Counted from the first letter of the stretch, positions 17,401 through 24,968 are shown. The stretch: 64,000 nucleotides of DNA from Petropleomorpha daqingensis (GCF_013408985.1 NZ_JACBZT010000001.1:868001-932000); one strand, 5' to 3'. Program-made: numbers and translations. Notes: generated from the letters alone by a model not told the origin.

Positions 17401-18541
17401 CGCGCTCGACCACGGAGGCGGAACGCTCGCCGCCGAGGCGGCGGGGCTGCCGCACACCGGGACGACGGTCGGTGCGGGCGACGCGCTGCGCAGCGTCCGG
17501 CTGGTGACCCGCTTGGCGGAGGAGGTCGCGCTGCGCCGCGGTGGGGGCCGGCCCGAGCCTCGCCCCGAGCTGCTGCTCCTGGTCGACGGCGTGGAATCGG
17601 TCAGCACCCAGCTCGACGAGGCTGACCCGGGCGGCGGGTCGGCAACCCTGCTGCGGCTGGTCCGCGACGGCGCGGCCGTGGGGCTCACCTGCGTGCTCAC
17701 CGCCGACCGAGCGGTGCCGGGCGGCCGGCTGGCGGCCGTCGCCGACCACCGTCTCGTGCTGCCGCTGCCCGACCGCGCCGACTACGCGGTGGCCGGCATC
17801 CCGGCCCGCGCCGTTCCCGAGTTCCGACCACCCGGTCGCGCGCTGCTCGGCGAGGCCGCCGTCGAGTGCCAGCTCGCCCTCCCCCGTCCGCTACCGCCCT
17901 GGCCGGAACGGTCGGCGACGACCGCGCTGCGCATCGTCGAACTGGCGCCGGACCCGGAGCTGCCGTTGCCGGCCGCCGACGCACGGCCGTGCGGCAGGCT
18001 CCCGGAGCTCCCCGTCGGCCCCGGCGGCGACGACGGACACGCCCTCTCCGTCGACCTCCAGCGCACCGGAGGTCTCCTGGTCGTCGGCCCGCCCGGCAGC
18101 GGGCGCAGCGACGCGCTCCACGCCTTCGCCCAGCACCTGCGGGCGGCGGGCGTCGACGTGCTCCCCGTGGACGGCCCCGCGGTGGACCTGGCGCGGTGGC
18201 AGACCGAGCTCGGCGGCCGCCCCGGGGCGGTGCTGCTGGACGACGTGGGGGCGCTCGCCGATCCGCCGATCCTGTCCGCGCCGTCCGCCGCCGGGACGGG
18301 GACGCCGGTCGTCCTGGCCGCCGGCTCGGCAGCCGACGTCGCGCGCCTCTACCAGGGCCCCGTCGCGGCGCTGCGGCGCAACCGGACCGTTCTGCTGCTC
18401 ACGCCCGCCCCGGGGGATGGCGACCTGCTGGGCATCCGGCTGCCGCGCACGCCGGTGCCCATCCGTCCCGGCTCGGGCTGGCTGGTCAGCGGCGGGCAGG
18501 TCCGCCGGGTGCAGGTGGCGCGACGGCGGGTGGCCGCGTAG
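14468..18541 (+). CDS. FHA-FtsK/SpoIIIE triple-ATPase, EssC/EccC-like
   Basis: 1357 residues. In order: an N-terminal ubiquitin-like (YukD-type) segment (about 10-90); an FHA domain (about 95-185, GRG, SRRHA and DLGSTNG phosphopeptide-binding residues); a membrane hairpin (about 231-277); and three FtsK-type ATPase modules. Module 1 is complete, with Walker A GTTGSGKS near 637 and Walker B VDEFATL near 740. Modules 2 (GPRSGRT near 949) and 3 (GPPGSGRS near 1207) have Arg replacing the P-loop Lys, as expected for the regulatory modules of EccC. FHA-TM-ATPase3 is the layout of firmicute EssC. No EccB, EccD, EccE or mycosin gene is in the window. Confidence 0.88.
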   Translation: MIQPSATPGPARCWTVVSVDGAVDVEVLAADDEPLGRVLAVLSDALGIAVPGLWSGSTRLPDDLPLSAPALAHGSVLGLGRPGPRADPAERTSALELHVVGGPEAGRTAPLDQGRHVLGRGAEASVRLDDPDVSRRHAQVTIGAGHIAVHDLGSTNGSRLDDEPLGSTPRAWPNGAVLRIGSSALTVRGPEGGPASLEPAAGGRLRLRPPARIIAPRPEVAVEFPRPPAPPPRRRLAWVAIGLPAIAGVLMAWLMHAPQFLFFGLLSPVVALGTWGSERWWGRRDGRVSTAAHAAAVLDAEARLADALAADRRNAQAAWPDLATLTTATRRRTSRIWERRRADVDALQIRIGTGHGLGRVVRVSAEGTRHPEPVEDLPVVVDLRNDGGLAVVGPRARATGVLAAAVAQVAALHGPDEVQLALVAGANRLRDWDWVRWLPHVRHTDIGADRAAADEDLLRWISAQVAGRRAAGAADRVTPPWLVVVVDRPVDARVAAFLRDGRSAGVVVLTSAETADQLPVPVEAALHLGGETGDLAVLRRTSAPERTGVVVDRLPRSTAAALARDLALLEPAGTAATLPRTVRLLELPPVALSLDDDERLAGSWSRARDSLVATVGRTADGPARIDLCRQGPHALVAGTTGSGKSELLQTLIASLALTHPPDRCSFLLVDYKGGAAFADAVHLPHTVGLLTDLDGASTQRALRALGAELTRREALLAAHGVADLTALPDDIELARLVIVVDEFATLAEEHPTFVPGLVGIAQRGRSLGVHLVLATQRPGGVVSPEIRANCSLRICLRTTDEADSRDVLGTSQAAFLPVDVPGRAFVRTGTTTPVEIQVARVSTAPGRATGVEVRRWAWPLPRTQPADRPTGGDGDLARLARALRRHAGTSRIGAPHRPWLLPLPARLTTDQLAGSGPRLRIGLVDRPDAQAQEPLELDLTEGGGWLAVGGPRSGRTTLLRTVLAEAVSARGPDELHVHALDHGGGTLAAEAAGLPHTGTTVGAGDALRSVRLVTRLAEEVALRRGGGRPEPRPELLLLVDGVESVSTQLDEADPGGGSATLLRLVRDGAAVGLTCVLTADRAVPGGRLAAVADHRLVLPLPDRADYAVAGIPARAVPEFRPPGRALLGEAAVECQLALPRPLPPWPERSATTALRIVELAPDPELPLPAADARPCGRLPELPVGPGGDDGHALSVDLQRTGGLLVVGPPGSGRSDALHAFAQHLRAAGVDVLPVDGPAVDLARWQTELGGRPGAVLLDDVGALADPPILSAPSAAGTGTPVVLAAGSAADVARLYQGPVAALRRNRTVLLLTPAPGDGDLLGIRLPRTPVPIRPGSGWLVSGGQVRRVQVARRRVAA

Positions 18542-18552
18542 CCGTGGACGGG

Positions 18553-19077
18553 TCAGAGCAGGTCGAGCGCGGGACCGATCTCCTGCGTGGCGTACCAGGC
18601 CAGCTCGTGCCCCTCGGCCTGGTCGACGACGAACTGGGCGTCGTCGCTGCCGAGATCGGCCTCCAGCACGACGTTGACGGCCGCGCTGACGTCGTCCTCG
18701 GCGTCGGAGCCGTCGATGTGCGCGCTGGCGATCTCCCGCAGCCCGATGTCGGTGGTGACCCGGACCGTGCCGCGGTCGTTGTCGGGGTCCTGGGCGGGGT
18801 CGTCCTTGATCTCGACCGCGTCATCGGCCACGTCCGCCGCGAGCACGACACGGCGGCGGGCGGCCAGGGGGTCGATGTCCAGCAGCCGCAGGCTCGCGCG
18901 GGCCGCGGTCAGGAGCGCCGCGTACTCGAGCTCCTCGGTGTCGGCCTCGGCGTCGCTGACGGCGTAGAACTCGCGCAGCGCCGGCGTCACCGCGAAGGCG
19001 GTGCGCGGCCCGGGCAGCCGTCCCTCGTCCACCAGGGTCCGCAGCACGGTCGTCGTCGCGGGCAGGTACACGCGCAC
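18553..19077 (-). CDS. conserved hypothetical protein (DUF6912-like)
   Basis: 174 residues. GTG 19077 follows AAGGGAG. It begins MRVYLPATTTVLRTLVDEG, the typical opening of the DUF6912 family, and is acidic in the second half with no membrane span. Its function is unknown, although related genes are widespread and single-copy in actinobacteria. It ends 12 bases from the convergent FtsK gene. Confidence 0.75.
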   Translation of the reverse strand: MRVYLPATTTVLRTLVDEGRLPGPRTAFAVTPALREFYAVSDAEADTEELEYAALLTAARASLRLLDIDPLAARRRVVLAADVADDAVEIKDDPAQDPDNDRGTVRVTTDIGLREIASAHIDGSDAEDDVSAAVNVVLEADLGSDDAQFVVDQAEGHELAWYATQEIGPALDLL

Positions 19078-19155
19078 CCGGCAGGCTCCCTTCGTCGGTC
19101 GTCGGCGACGGTAACGCGCCGGATCCGCGGCGCCGTTCCCGGTGCCGCGGCTGGC

Positions 19156-20526
19156 TCACCAGGAGGTGCGCACCAGCTCGGCGACCTCCTGCTCGATGAG
19201 GTCGGCGAGGACGTCGACGTCGCCGACGCCGTCCCGGTCGGCGTTGAGCCCCACGAACACGCTGCCGTCGTAGCTGGTGATCCCGATCGACAGGCCCTGA
19301 CCGCGCGCCAGCGGCACGACCGGGAACACCTCCAGCATCCGGGCGCCGGCGGCGTAGAGCGGCACCTGCGGGCCGGGGACGTTGGTGATGACCAGGTTGA
19401 ACAGCCGCCGGGACAGACCGCGTGCCGCCCGGACCCCGAGCGCGTGCATGGTCGACGGGGCGAAGCCGGTCAACGCGATCAACCGGTCGGCCCCGACCGA
19501 GCGCCCTTCCTGCGCCACACCGCGCATCGCGTAGCCCAGCCGCGCCAGCCGGACGCCCGGGTTCGCCTCGCCGACCGGCAGGTCGACGAGGAACGACGCG
19601 ACCCGTCCGCCGGGCGAGGCGTCGGCGTCCTGCAGGGCCACCGGCACGAGCGCACGGACCGAGGTGGACCCGACCACTGGCTCGCCGCGGGACAGCAGCC
19701 ACTCGCGCAGGGCGCCGGTGACGACGGTGAGCAGGACGTCGTTGACCGTGCCGCCGTGCACCGTGCGGATCTTCTTGACCTCGTCGAGGTCGGCGCGCGC
19801 CACGGCCACCCGGCGCTGCCGGCCGGTCGTCGCGTTCAGCGGGGTGTGCGGGGCCGGGAAGACGGCCGATCGGAGCAGCTCCCGGCCCACCCCGGCCAGC
19901 CGGGCGGCGTTGGCCCGGACGTCGGTGACGGCGCTGCGCACGGTGTCGATCACCGCGGACGGACGGCGCAGGTACTCCTCCAGCGCCTGCGCCACCAGCT
20001 CCGGCGTGCCCGGCGGGCGCTGGGGAGTCCACGGCTCGGCGGCGGGCGGGGGTGCGTCCGGCGCGACATCGAGCAGCACCTGCCCGATGTCGATCGCGCT
20101 GAGCCCGTCGACGAGCGCCGGATGGGTCTTGGTGATCACCGCGACGCGATCACCGCTGAGCCCCTCGACCAGGTAGAGCTCCCACAGCGGGCGCCCACGG
20201 TCCAGCGGGCGCGACATCAGCCGCGAGACCAGCTCGAGCAGCTGGGCCTCCGTCCCCGGCCGCGGCAGGGCGGAGCGCCGCACGTGGTAGTCCACGTCGA
20301 AGTCCGGGTCGTCGGCCCACACCGGGTTGGCGAGGTGACCGGGCACCTCCAGGACGCGCTGGCGGTAGCGCGGCACGAGCGCCAGCCGTGCCGTCACCAG
20401 CGACTCGATCGCCGAGACCCCCTCGCGCGGCGCCTCGAGCAGGAGGACACCCCCGACGTGCATCGGGGTGTCGCGCTCCTCCAGGTAGAGGAACGAGGCG
20501 TCCAGTGCGGTCAGCCGCTCGACCAT
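19156..20526 (-). CDS. WS/DGAT-family O-acyltransferase with variant active site
   Basis: 456 residues from ATG 20526, close to the usual wax-ester synthase/diacylglycerol acyltransferase length. The family core is present: an N-terminal LTALDASFLYLEERDTPMHVGG, RPLDRGRPLWELYLVEGL, NVPGP and the C-terminal SYDGSVFVGLNAD. The acyltransferase motif, normally HHxxxDG, reads H135-P-A-L-V-D-G, so the His taken as the catalytic base in family members is Pro. It may be a non-lipid-storage or inactive branch. M. tuberculosis carries WS/DGAT genes (Rv3233c/Rv3234c) at the same relative place. Confidence 0.85.
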   Translation of the reverse strand: MVERLTALDASFLYLEERDTPMHVGGVLLLEAPREGVSAIESLVTARLALVPRYRQRVLEVPGHLANPVWADDPDFDVDYHVRRSALPRPGTEAQLLELVSRLMSRPLDRGRPLWELYLVEGLSGDRVAVITKTHPALVDGLSAIDIGQVLLDVAPDAPPPAAEPWTPQRPPGTPELVAQALEEYLRRPSAVIDTVRSAVTDVRANAARLAGVGRELLRSAVFPAPHTPLNATTGRQRRVAVARADLDEVKKIRTVHGGTVNDVLLTVVTGALREWLLSRGEPVVGSTSVRALVPVALQDADASPGGRVASFLVDLPVGEANPGVRLARLGYAMRGVAQEGRSVGADRLIALTGFAPSTMHALGVRAARGLSRRLFNLVITNVPGPQVPLYAAGARMLEVFPVVPLARGQGLSIGITSYDGSVFVGLNADRDGVGDVDVLADLIEQEVAELVRTSW

Positions 20527-20608
20527 CGCTCTCCTCACGATCGGCGGGCCCACGCTACGGGCCCCCGCTGTGGGCCGACACCCCGAGCGGCCGACCGTGA
20601 TGCGTTCC

Positions 20609-21901
20609 TCAGCCCGCCCGGCGCCCCGTCCGGAGTCGCCGTTTCGTGGCCGGTTCGGGCACCCCCGCGACCACCGAGGCGAGCGAGCGCAGGGCGGTGC
20701 GCAGCGGGGAGCCGGCCGCCACCTCCGCCAGGGTCCGCCCGGAGGCGAGCGCGGCATCGGTCGCCCGGCGGTCCGCGGGGAGGAAGAACCGCACGTCGCG
20801 CCCGGCGAAGCGCTCGAGCGCCTCCGCGATCTCGGCCCGCGCGTCCCCCGGCACCGGTCCGCGGCGCACCTGGTTGATCACCACGACCGGCTCGACGTCG
20901 GGCAGCACCTCGCGCAGCTCCCCCAGTGCCCGGACCGTCCGCTGCAGGGCGACCGGATCCGCCCCGCTGACGCAGAGCACCGTGTCGGCTGCTTCCAGCA
21001 CGGCGAGGGTGGCGCCGTTGCGGCGCGGAGCGGCCGTGTCGAAGGACAGCTCCTCGTCCTCCTCCAGGCAGAACGAGCAGTCGACGACGGTGAGCTCGGC
21101 CAGTCGGCGGCCCTCGTCGAGCACCGCGCTCACCGCCCGCGGCCGCAGCTCGGGCCAGCGATCGGCGCGGGCGAGACCGGTGAGCACCCGCAGGTGGGGG
21201 CGGACGGTCCAGGCGAGCCGCGCGAGGGCGGCGCCGTCGAGGGTGCCCACCGACGCCTGCCGCGCCGCGCCCGCGAGCCCCGGCGACTCGTCGAGCAGAC
21301 CCAGGACCTGCGCGACCACGCCGCCGTACACGTCCGCGTCCACCAGCAGCGTCGAGACGCCGAGCCGGGACGCCTCGTCGGCCACCCCGACGGCGACGGT
21401 CGTGCGCCCCGGCGCCCCGAGCGGACCCCAGACCGCCACGATCCGTCCGCGCCCGGCAGGCCGGTCCTCGGGCTGCGCCGGCACCCCGAGCAGCGGCAAC
21501 GCCGTCCGAGGGTCGGCGACACCCAGCGAGCCGGCGGGTGCTCCGGCGACCGCCTCGCGCAGCGCCTGGGCGATGGCCTCCGGCTCGGCGTCGGCGGGCA
21601 GCACGTGGGTCACGCCGAGCCGGCGCAGTCGCTCCACCGCACGCTCGTCGCCCGGGTCCACCAGGCCGACCACAGCGACGCCGGCGGCCTCGAGGTGGGC
21701 GACGGCGTCCCCGTCGAGCCGACGCAGGTCCGCCGAGAGCAGCGCAGCCTGGCCGGTTCCGGTCGCCGCGGCGGCCAGCAGCTCGGAGACGTCGACGCAG
21801 CGGCGCACGACCGCCACCCCGTGGTCGGCCCGGTCGAGCGCACCCACGAGGGCGGACTCCCACGCGGCGCCCGTGACGGCGGTGAAGACCTGCAGCGGCA
21901 T
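20609..21901 (-). CDS. CpaE/MinD-like P-loop ATPase
   Basis: 430 residues. The N-terminal receiver-like region (about 1-120) is followed by a ParA/MinD/CpaE-type nucleotide-binding domain. Its P-loop reads GPLGAPGRTT, lacking both the usual signature Lys and the Walker Lys. The switch-like LLVDADVYGGVVAQVLGL and the late VVVINQVRRGPV are otherwise typical. CpaE proteins localise Tad pili or secretion machinery at the membrane. The start overlaps the stop of the SAF-domain gene by one base (TGATG), so the two are coupled. No other Tad gene is present. Confidence 0.8.
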   Translation of the reverse strand: MPLQVFTAVTGAAWESALVGALDRADHGVAVVRRCVDVSELLAAAATGTGQAALLSADLRRLDGDAVAHLEAAGVAVVGLVDPGDERAVERLRRLGVTHVLPADAEPEAIAQALREAVAGAPAGSLGVADPRTALPLLGVPAQPEDRPAGRGRIVAVWGPLGAPGRTTVAVGVADEASRLGVSTLLVDADVYGGVVAQVLGLLDESPGLAGAARQASVGTLDGAALARLAWTVRPHLRVLTGLARADRWPELRPRAVSAVLDEGRRLAELTVVDCSFCLEEDEELSFDTAAPRRNGATLAVLEAADTVLCVSGADPVALQRTVRALGELREVLPDVEPVVVINQVRRGPVPGDARAEIAEALERFAGRDVRFFLPADRRATDAALASGRTLAEVAAGSPLRTALRSLASVVAGVPEPATKRRLRTGRRAG

Positions 21902-22602
21902 CAGTCGCCCGAACCCGCGTCGACGGAGTCGTGCACCACCACGACCAGAGGACGCCCGCCGATCGCCGAGAGCACGTCAGTGGCCTCGTCCGCCGCCACC
22001 GACACCACGACCTGCACCGTGGTCGTCGGCGTGGACAGCACCCCCTCGCTGCGACCGGAGATCGCCTGCACCGGCGCCGACGTCACGACCGGGGTCACCG
22101 AGCCGTCCGCCACCGCGGTCGCCCCCGCCGCCGGGTCCGCGACCGCGTAGACGTCGACCAGCTGCCCGCGCGCGAGGCTCGGCGGCACGTATCCCGCCTG
22201 AACGGGAAGGGCCAGCTGCACCAGCTCGCCCGCCTCGGCCAGGGTCGACCGCGGGAGCAGCTCGCCTGCCGAGACCGCGCGTGACAGCGTGCGCCCCTCC
22301 GGCTGGGTCCTGGTCGAGAGGTAGGAGGGCGCGGCGTCGTCCAGCCGCACGTCGACGGCCACGAGGTCGTCGGCGGTGAGCACCGTGCCGGCGGCGAGGT
22401 CACCCGCGGCCGCCCAGACCGGCACGGTGGCGTCCGCGGCGGAGACCACACGCGCGCCGAGCAGCACCGAGCCGAGCACCAGGAGCAGCCCGAGCACGAG
22501 CCGCAGATCGAGCCACTGCGGCGGGCGCACGCGTCGCGGCGTCGGCCCGGGCGGCGCCTCGGCAGGCGTGAGCGGGGGCGGTGCGGTCCGGACGGCGGTC
22601 AC
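21901..22602 (-). CDS. SAF-domain membrane protein (CpaB/FlgA-like)
   Basis: 233 residues. One membrane helix (about 33-54, LRLVLGLLLVLGSVLLGARV) is followed by an SAF domain with PVWAAAGDLAAGTVLTADDLVAVDV and GRTLSRAVSAGELLPRSTL, the beta-clip of CpaB/RcpC and antifreeze-like proteins. CpaB-type proteins line the Tad secretion pore, but here the gene stands with only a CpaE-like partner. GTG 22602 starts 197 bases from the divergent HTH gene. Confidence 0.82.
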   Translation of the reverse strand: MTAVRTAPPPLTPAEAPPGPTPRRVRPPQWLDLRLVLGLLLVLGSVLLGARVVSAADATVPVWAAAGDLAAGTVLTADDLVAVDVRLDDAAPSYLSTRTQPEGRTLSRAVSAGELLPRSTLAEAGELVQLALPVQAGYVPPSLARGQLVDVYAVADPAAGATAVADGSVTPVVTSAPVQAISGRSEGVLSTPTTTVQVVVSVAADEATDVLSAIGGRPLVVVVHDSVDAGSGD

Positions 22603-22718
22603 GGCGCGAGTCCTCCGATTCCGTCCCGGGTTCGGGACCGCAGATCCTTGTCGTCACCCCCGGATGGGAGTGAACGGGTGCAGATCATGCGTCAGAACGA
22701 GGGTTGCGTGCATTCGCC

Positions 22719-22740
22719 GTCCACACGTTCGGGTGTGGAC
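22719..22740. promoter_or_regulatory. 22-bp palindromic operator candidate
   Basis: GTCCACAC-GTTCGG-GTGTGGAC, with perfect 8-bp arms and a 6-bp spacer, midway between the divergent SAF-domain and HTH genes. It suits a dimeric regulator controlling both directions. Confidence 0.5.
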
Positions 22741-22799
22741 AGTGGTCACATGCCACCGGTGCGGCTGACAGACTGACGACGACGGACGGAGACGCACCG

Positions 22800-23027
22800 A
22801 TGCCCACCCCTCGCTTCCTGACCCTCGATGACGTCGCGGAGATCCTCAACGTGTCGTGGTCGCAGGCGTATGCGCTGGTCCGGCGCAAGGAGCTGATCGC
22901 CATCCAGATCGGCGGCCGCGGTCAGTGGCGCGTCGAGGTCGACGAGCTCGAGCGCTTCATCCAGCAGAAGTACGCCGAGGCTCGCGCCGGCGCCGTCCCG
23001 CCGGAGCCCGCGGCACCGGAGAAGTAG
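22800..23027 (+). CDS. small HTH protein, BldC/excisionase-like
   Basis: 75 residues from ATG 22800, with GGAG eight bases upstream. The MerR-type winged helix-turn-helix spans most of the chain: FLTLDDVAEILNVSWSQAYAL, then VRRKELIAIQIGGRGQWRV and ELERFIQQKY. This is the HTH_17 fold shared by excisionases and the developmental regulator BldC. Similar genes are near-universal in actinobacteria and sit next to SAF/CpaE-like pairs. It probably controls the neighbouring envelope genes. It is not an excisionase of the decayed element, which lies 11 kb away. Confidence 0.8.
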   Translation: MPTPRFLTLDDVAEILNVSWSQAYALVRRKELIAIQIGGRGQWRVEVDELERFIQQKYAEARAGAVPPEPAAPEK

Positions 23028-23038
23028 ACCCGCCGAGG

Positions 23039-23608
23039 TCAGCCCAGTCCTGGCGGCGCCGTCCGGATCACGGCGACGCCGTCGAGCGCGGCCGCATGCA
23101 CGCCGCGCACCGCCCCGGCCCGACGCGGCTCGTCCGGTGCGTGCGCCGCCAGTTCGAGGAAGTCCGCCCCCACCCGGTCGATCGTCCCGGTCAGCACCGC
23201 GCCGTCGTCCAGCACGACCTGCACGGGGCTGCGGTCGCGGGCGAGCGCCCGCACGGCCCGGCGCAGGTCGAACCGCCCCCGGACGACGCCCGGCGACTCC
23301 GGCGCGGCCGTCTGGCGCCCGAGCCCTGACACGGACAGGACTGCGGCCGTGGCGACCAGCGCCTCGCGGCCGGCCTCCTCCTCGACGAGCAGCCAGTCCG
23401 CCCCGACCTCGGTGAGGGTCCCGGCCACCGGGCCGGCACCGCGGCAGCGCAGCACCACCGGGTGGCCGATCGCGCCCTCGAGCCGCTCGGCCAGCCGAAC
23501 CGCACCCGTCTCCGCGCGCGTCCGCGACGCCGACTCGGCCCGGTCGGCGGCTGCCTCGGCCTCGGCGAACTGAGCACCCAGGTCGGCGAACAACTGCTGC
23601 CAGCGCAT
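23039..23608 (-). CDS. hypothetical protein with two Sm-like repeats
   Basis: 189 residues from ATG 23608. Residues 1-45 form a charged, probably coiled helix. Two similar beta segments follow: 49-94 (containing GTLTEVGADWLLVEE) and 127-182 (containing GTIDRVGADFLELAA), each in the V-x-V...G-x-x-x-x-G-x-l...D-x-l-x-l pattern of Sm/LSm folds. Actinobacterial relatives are annotated hypothetical or loosely as Fis-family. RNA or DNA binding is possible but unproven. It is convergent with the HTH gene, 11 bases apart. Confidence 0.65.
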   Translation of the reverse strand: MRWQQLFADLGAQFAEAEAAADRAESASRTRAETGAVRLAERLEGAIGHPVVLRCRGAGPVAGTLTEVGADWLLVEEEAGREALVATAAVLSVSGLGRQTAAPESPGVVRGRFDLRRAVRALARDRSPVQVVLDDGAVLTGTIDRVGADFLELAAHAPDEPRRAGAVRGVHAAALDGVAVIRTAPPGLG

Positions 23609-23650
23609 CCCTCACCTCCGCATCGACAGCCTAGATGCACGTGAACTCTT

Positions 23651-23680
23651 GCGTTTGGTTGTGTTTGCTTGCTTTAGTCT
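23651..23680 (+). promoter_or_regulatory. AT-rich promoter with 10-bp direct repeats
   Basis: GCGTTTGGTT (23651-23660) and GTGTTTGCTT (23661-23670) are 8/10 identical tandem 10-mers followed by GCTTTAGTCT holding a TAGTCT -10 (23675-23680), 28 bases before the LysM gene. The head-to-tail spacing resembles known BldC sites. Confidence 0.45.
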
Positions 23681-23707
23681 GCACCAGTCACACGCAGAGG
23701 AGGGGAC

Positions 23708-24352
23708 ATGTCGACACGGCGACTGGGCGTCACGACGCTCGGGATGGCGCTCGTCGGCGTGGTCCTCGCCCACCTCGGCCCCGACGAGACCGCCCTGCGC
23801 GCAGCACTCGCCCATCCGCAGCGCGTCGCGGACACCGCCGGGCCCGACACCGTCGTCCTCGCCTGGGCGGCCGCGCTGGCCTGGGTCGTCTGGGCCTGGG
23901 GCGGGCTCGGTCTCGGGCTCACCGCGGCGAGCGCGATCCCCGGCCTGCTCGGGAGCGTGGCCCGCACGCTGCTCCGCGGCCTCCTTCCGGCCGGTGCCCG
24001 GCGCGCCGCCGCCGTCGCTCTCGGTCTCGGTCTCGGTCTCGGCCTCACCACCCCGGCTTTCGCGTCGGCGGAGTCGGTCCCGGTCAGCGCGCCCGACTGG
24101 CCGGGGGCAGAGCCCGCCGAACCCGCCCCCGACTGGCCCGCCCCCACCGACGGCGACCACGTCGTCGTCCGGGGCGACTGCCTCTGGGACATCGCCGCCG
24201 CGCACCTGGGCGCCGCCCCTGACTCCCCACCCACCGCCGCCGGGATCGCCGAGGCCGTCGGCGCGTGGTGGACCGCGAACCGATCGGTCATCGGCCCCGA
24301 CCCCGACCTGCTCCTCCCCGGGCAGGTCCTGCATCCCCCAGGGCGCGACTGA
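23708..24352 (+). CDS. LysM-domain membrane protein
   Basis: 214 residues. ATG 23708 follows GAGGAGGGGAC. Three hydrophobic segments (about 7-22, 47-70 and 98-118) precede a Pro-rich linker and a C-terminal LysM domain (about 147-210: HVVVRGDCLWDIAAAHLG ... LLLPGQVLHPP) that binds peptidoglycan. The topology puts LysM outside. It is probably a wall-contact protein. The adjacent Rv3235-like gene follows 63 bases later in the same direction, so the two are likely an operon. Confidence 0.82.
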   Translation: MSTRRLGVTTLGMALVGVVLAHLGPDETALRAALAHPQRVADTAGPDTVVLAWAAALAWVVWAWGGLGLGLTAASAIPGLLGSVARTLLRGLLPAGARRAAAVALGLGLGLGLTTPAFASAESVPVSAPDWPGAEPAEPAPDWPAPTDGDHVVVRGDCLWDIAAAHLGAAPDSPPTAAGIAEAVGAWWTANRSVIGPDPDLLLPGQVLHPPGRD

Positions 24353-24415
24353 CGCCCACCTCCCGCCGCTCCCCCGGCGTCCTTCCCCTCCTCGACACCG
24401 ACCAGGGAGCTCGCC

Positions 24416-24964
24416 ATGTCCGCGCCCGCCCAACCCGAACCCGCCGCCCCGCCCGCCGCCGCACGACCGGCGCTGCGCCTGGTGGTCGTGCCCACCCCGC
24501 AGCCGCCCCTGGTGGACGAACCGGTGCGCTGGGTGCTGCCAGGGGTCCGGCCACCGCGGCCGCCGCACCGCCCCGGTCCGCGGCCCCGCACGGCGCAGGC
24601 GGACCCGCCCGACGACTTCGGGCCGACCTGGTCCACCCGGGCCGACCTGCCCGACGTCCGCGCCGCGGGACGTCGGCTGGTGACGACGGTCCTGGAGGCG
24701 TTCGCCGGCCGGCGGCCGTTGATCCAGGTCCAGCCGCTCACCTCGTCCGGCGTCTACACCGCGCTCGCCCGCGGCAGCCGGCCCCCGTGGTGCGCCGACG
24801 GGACCGCGCCGCTGGTGATCGGGCCGGTGCGCGTGTGCGAGCCGGTCGACGGCGTCGCCGAGGTCAGTGCGGTCGCCCGCCGTGGCGGACGGGCGCACGC
24901 CGTGGCCGCCCGGCTCGAGGGCATCGACGGCCGCTGGCGGTGCACCGCCCTGCAGATCGGCTGA
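24416..24964 (+). CDS. Rv3235-family protein
   Basis: 182 residues from ATG 24416, with GGGAG upstream. A Pro/Ala-rich disordered N-terminus (about 1-75) precedes a compact domain (about 80-182: VRAAGRRLVTTVLEAFAGRRPLIQVQ ... AVAARLEGIDGRWRCTALQIG). This matches the Rv3235/DUF6459 family, which sits a few genes upstream of secA1 in M. tuberculosis, as here. The domain is similar to a SecA-associated wing in length only, so no function can be stated. Confidence 0.75.
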   Translation: MSAPAQPEPAAPPAAARPALRLVVVPTPQPPLVDEPVRWVLPGVRPPRPPHRPGPRPRTAQADPPDDFGPTWSTRADLPDVRAAGRRLVTTVLEAFAGRRPLIQVQPLTSSGVYTALARGSRPPWCADGTAPLVIGPVRVCEPVDGVAEVSAVARRGGRAHAVAARLEGIDGRWRCTALQIG

Positions 24965-24968
24965 CGCC

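Noticed and set aside
16091-17749. Long minus-strand frame inside the FHA-FtsK gene
   Set aside because: Antisense shadow. The plus strand encodes intact Walker and FHA motifs.
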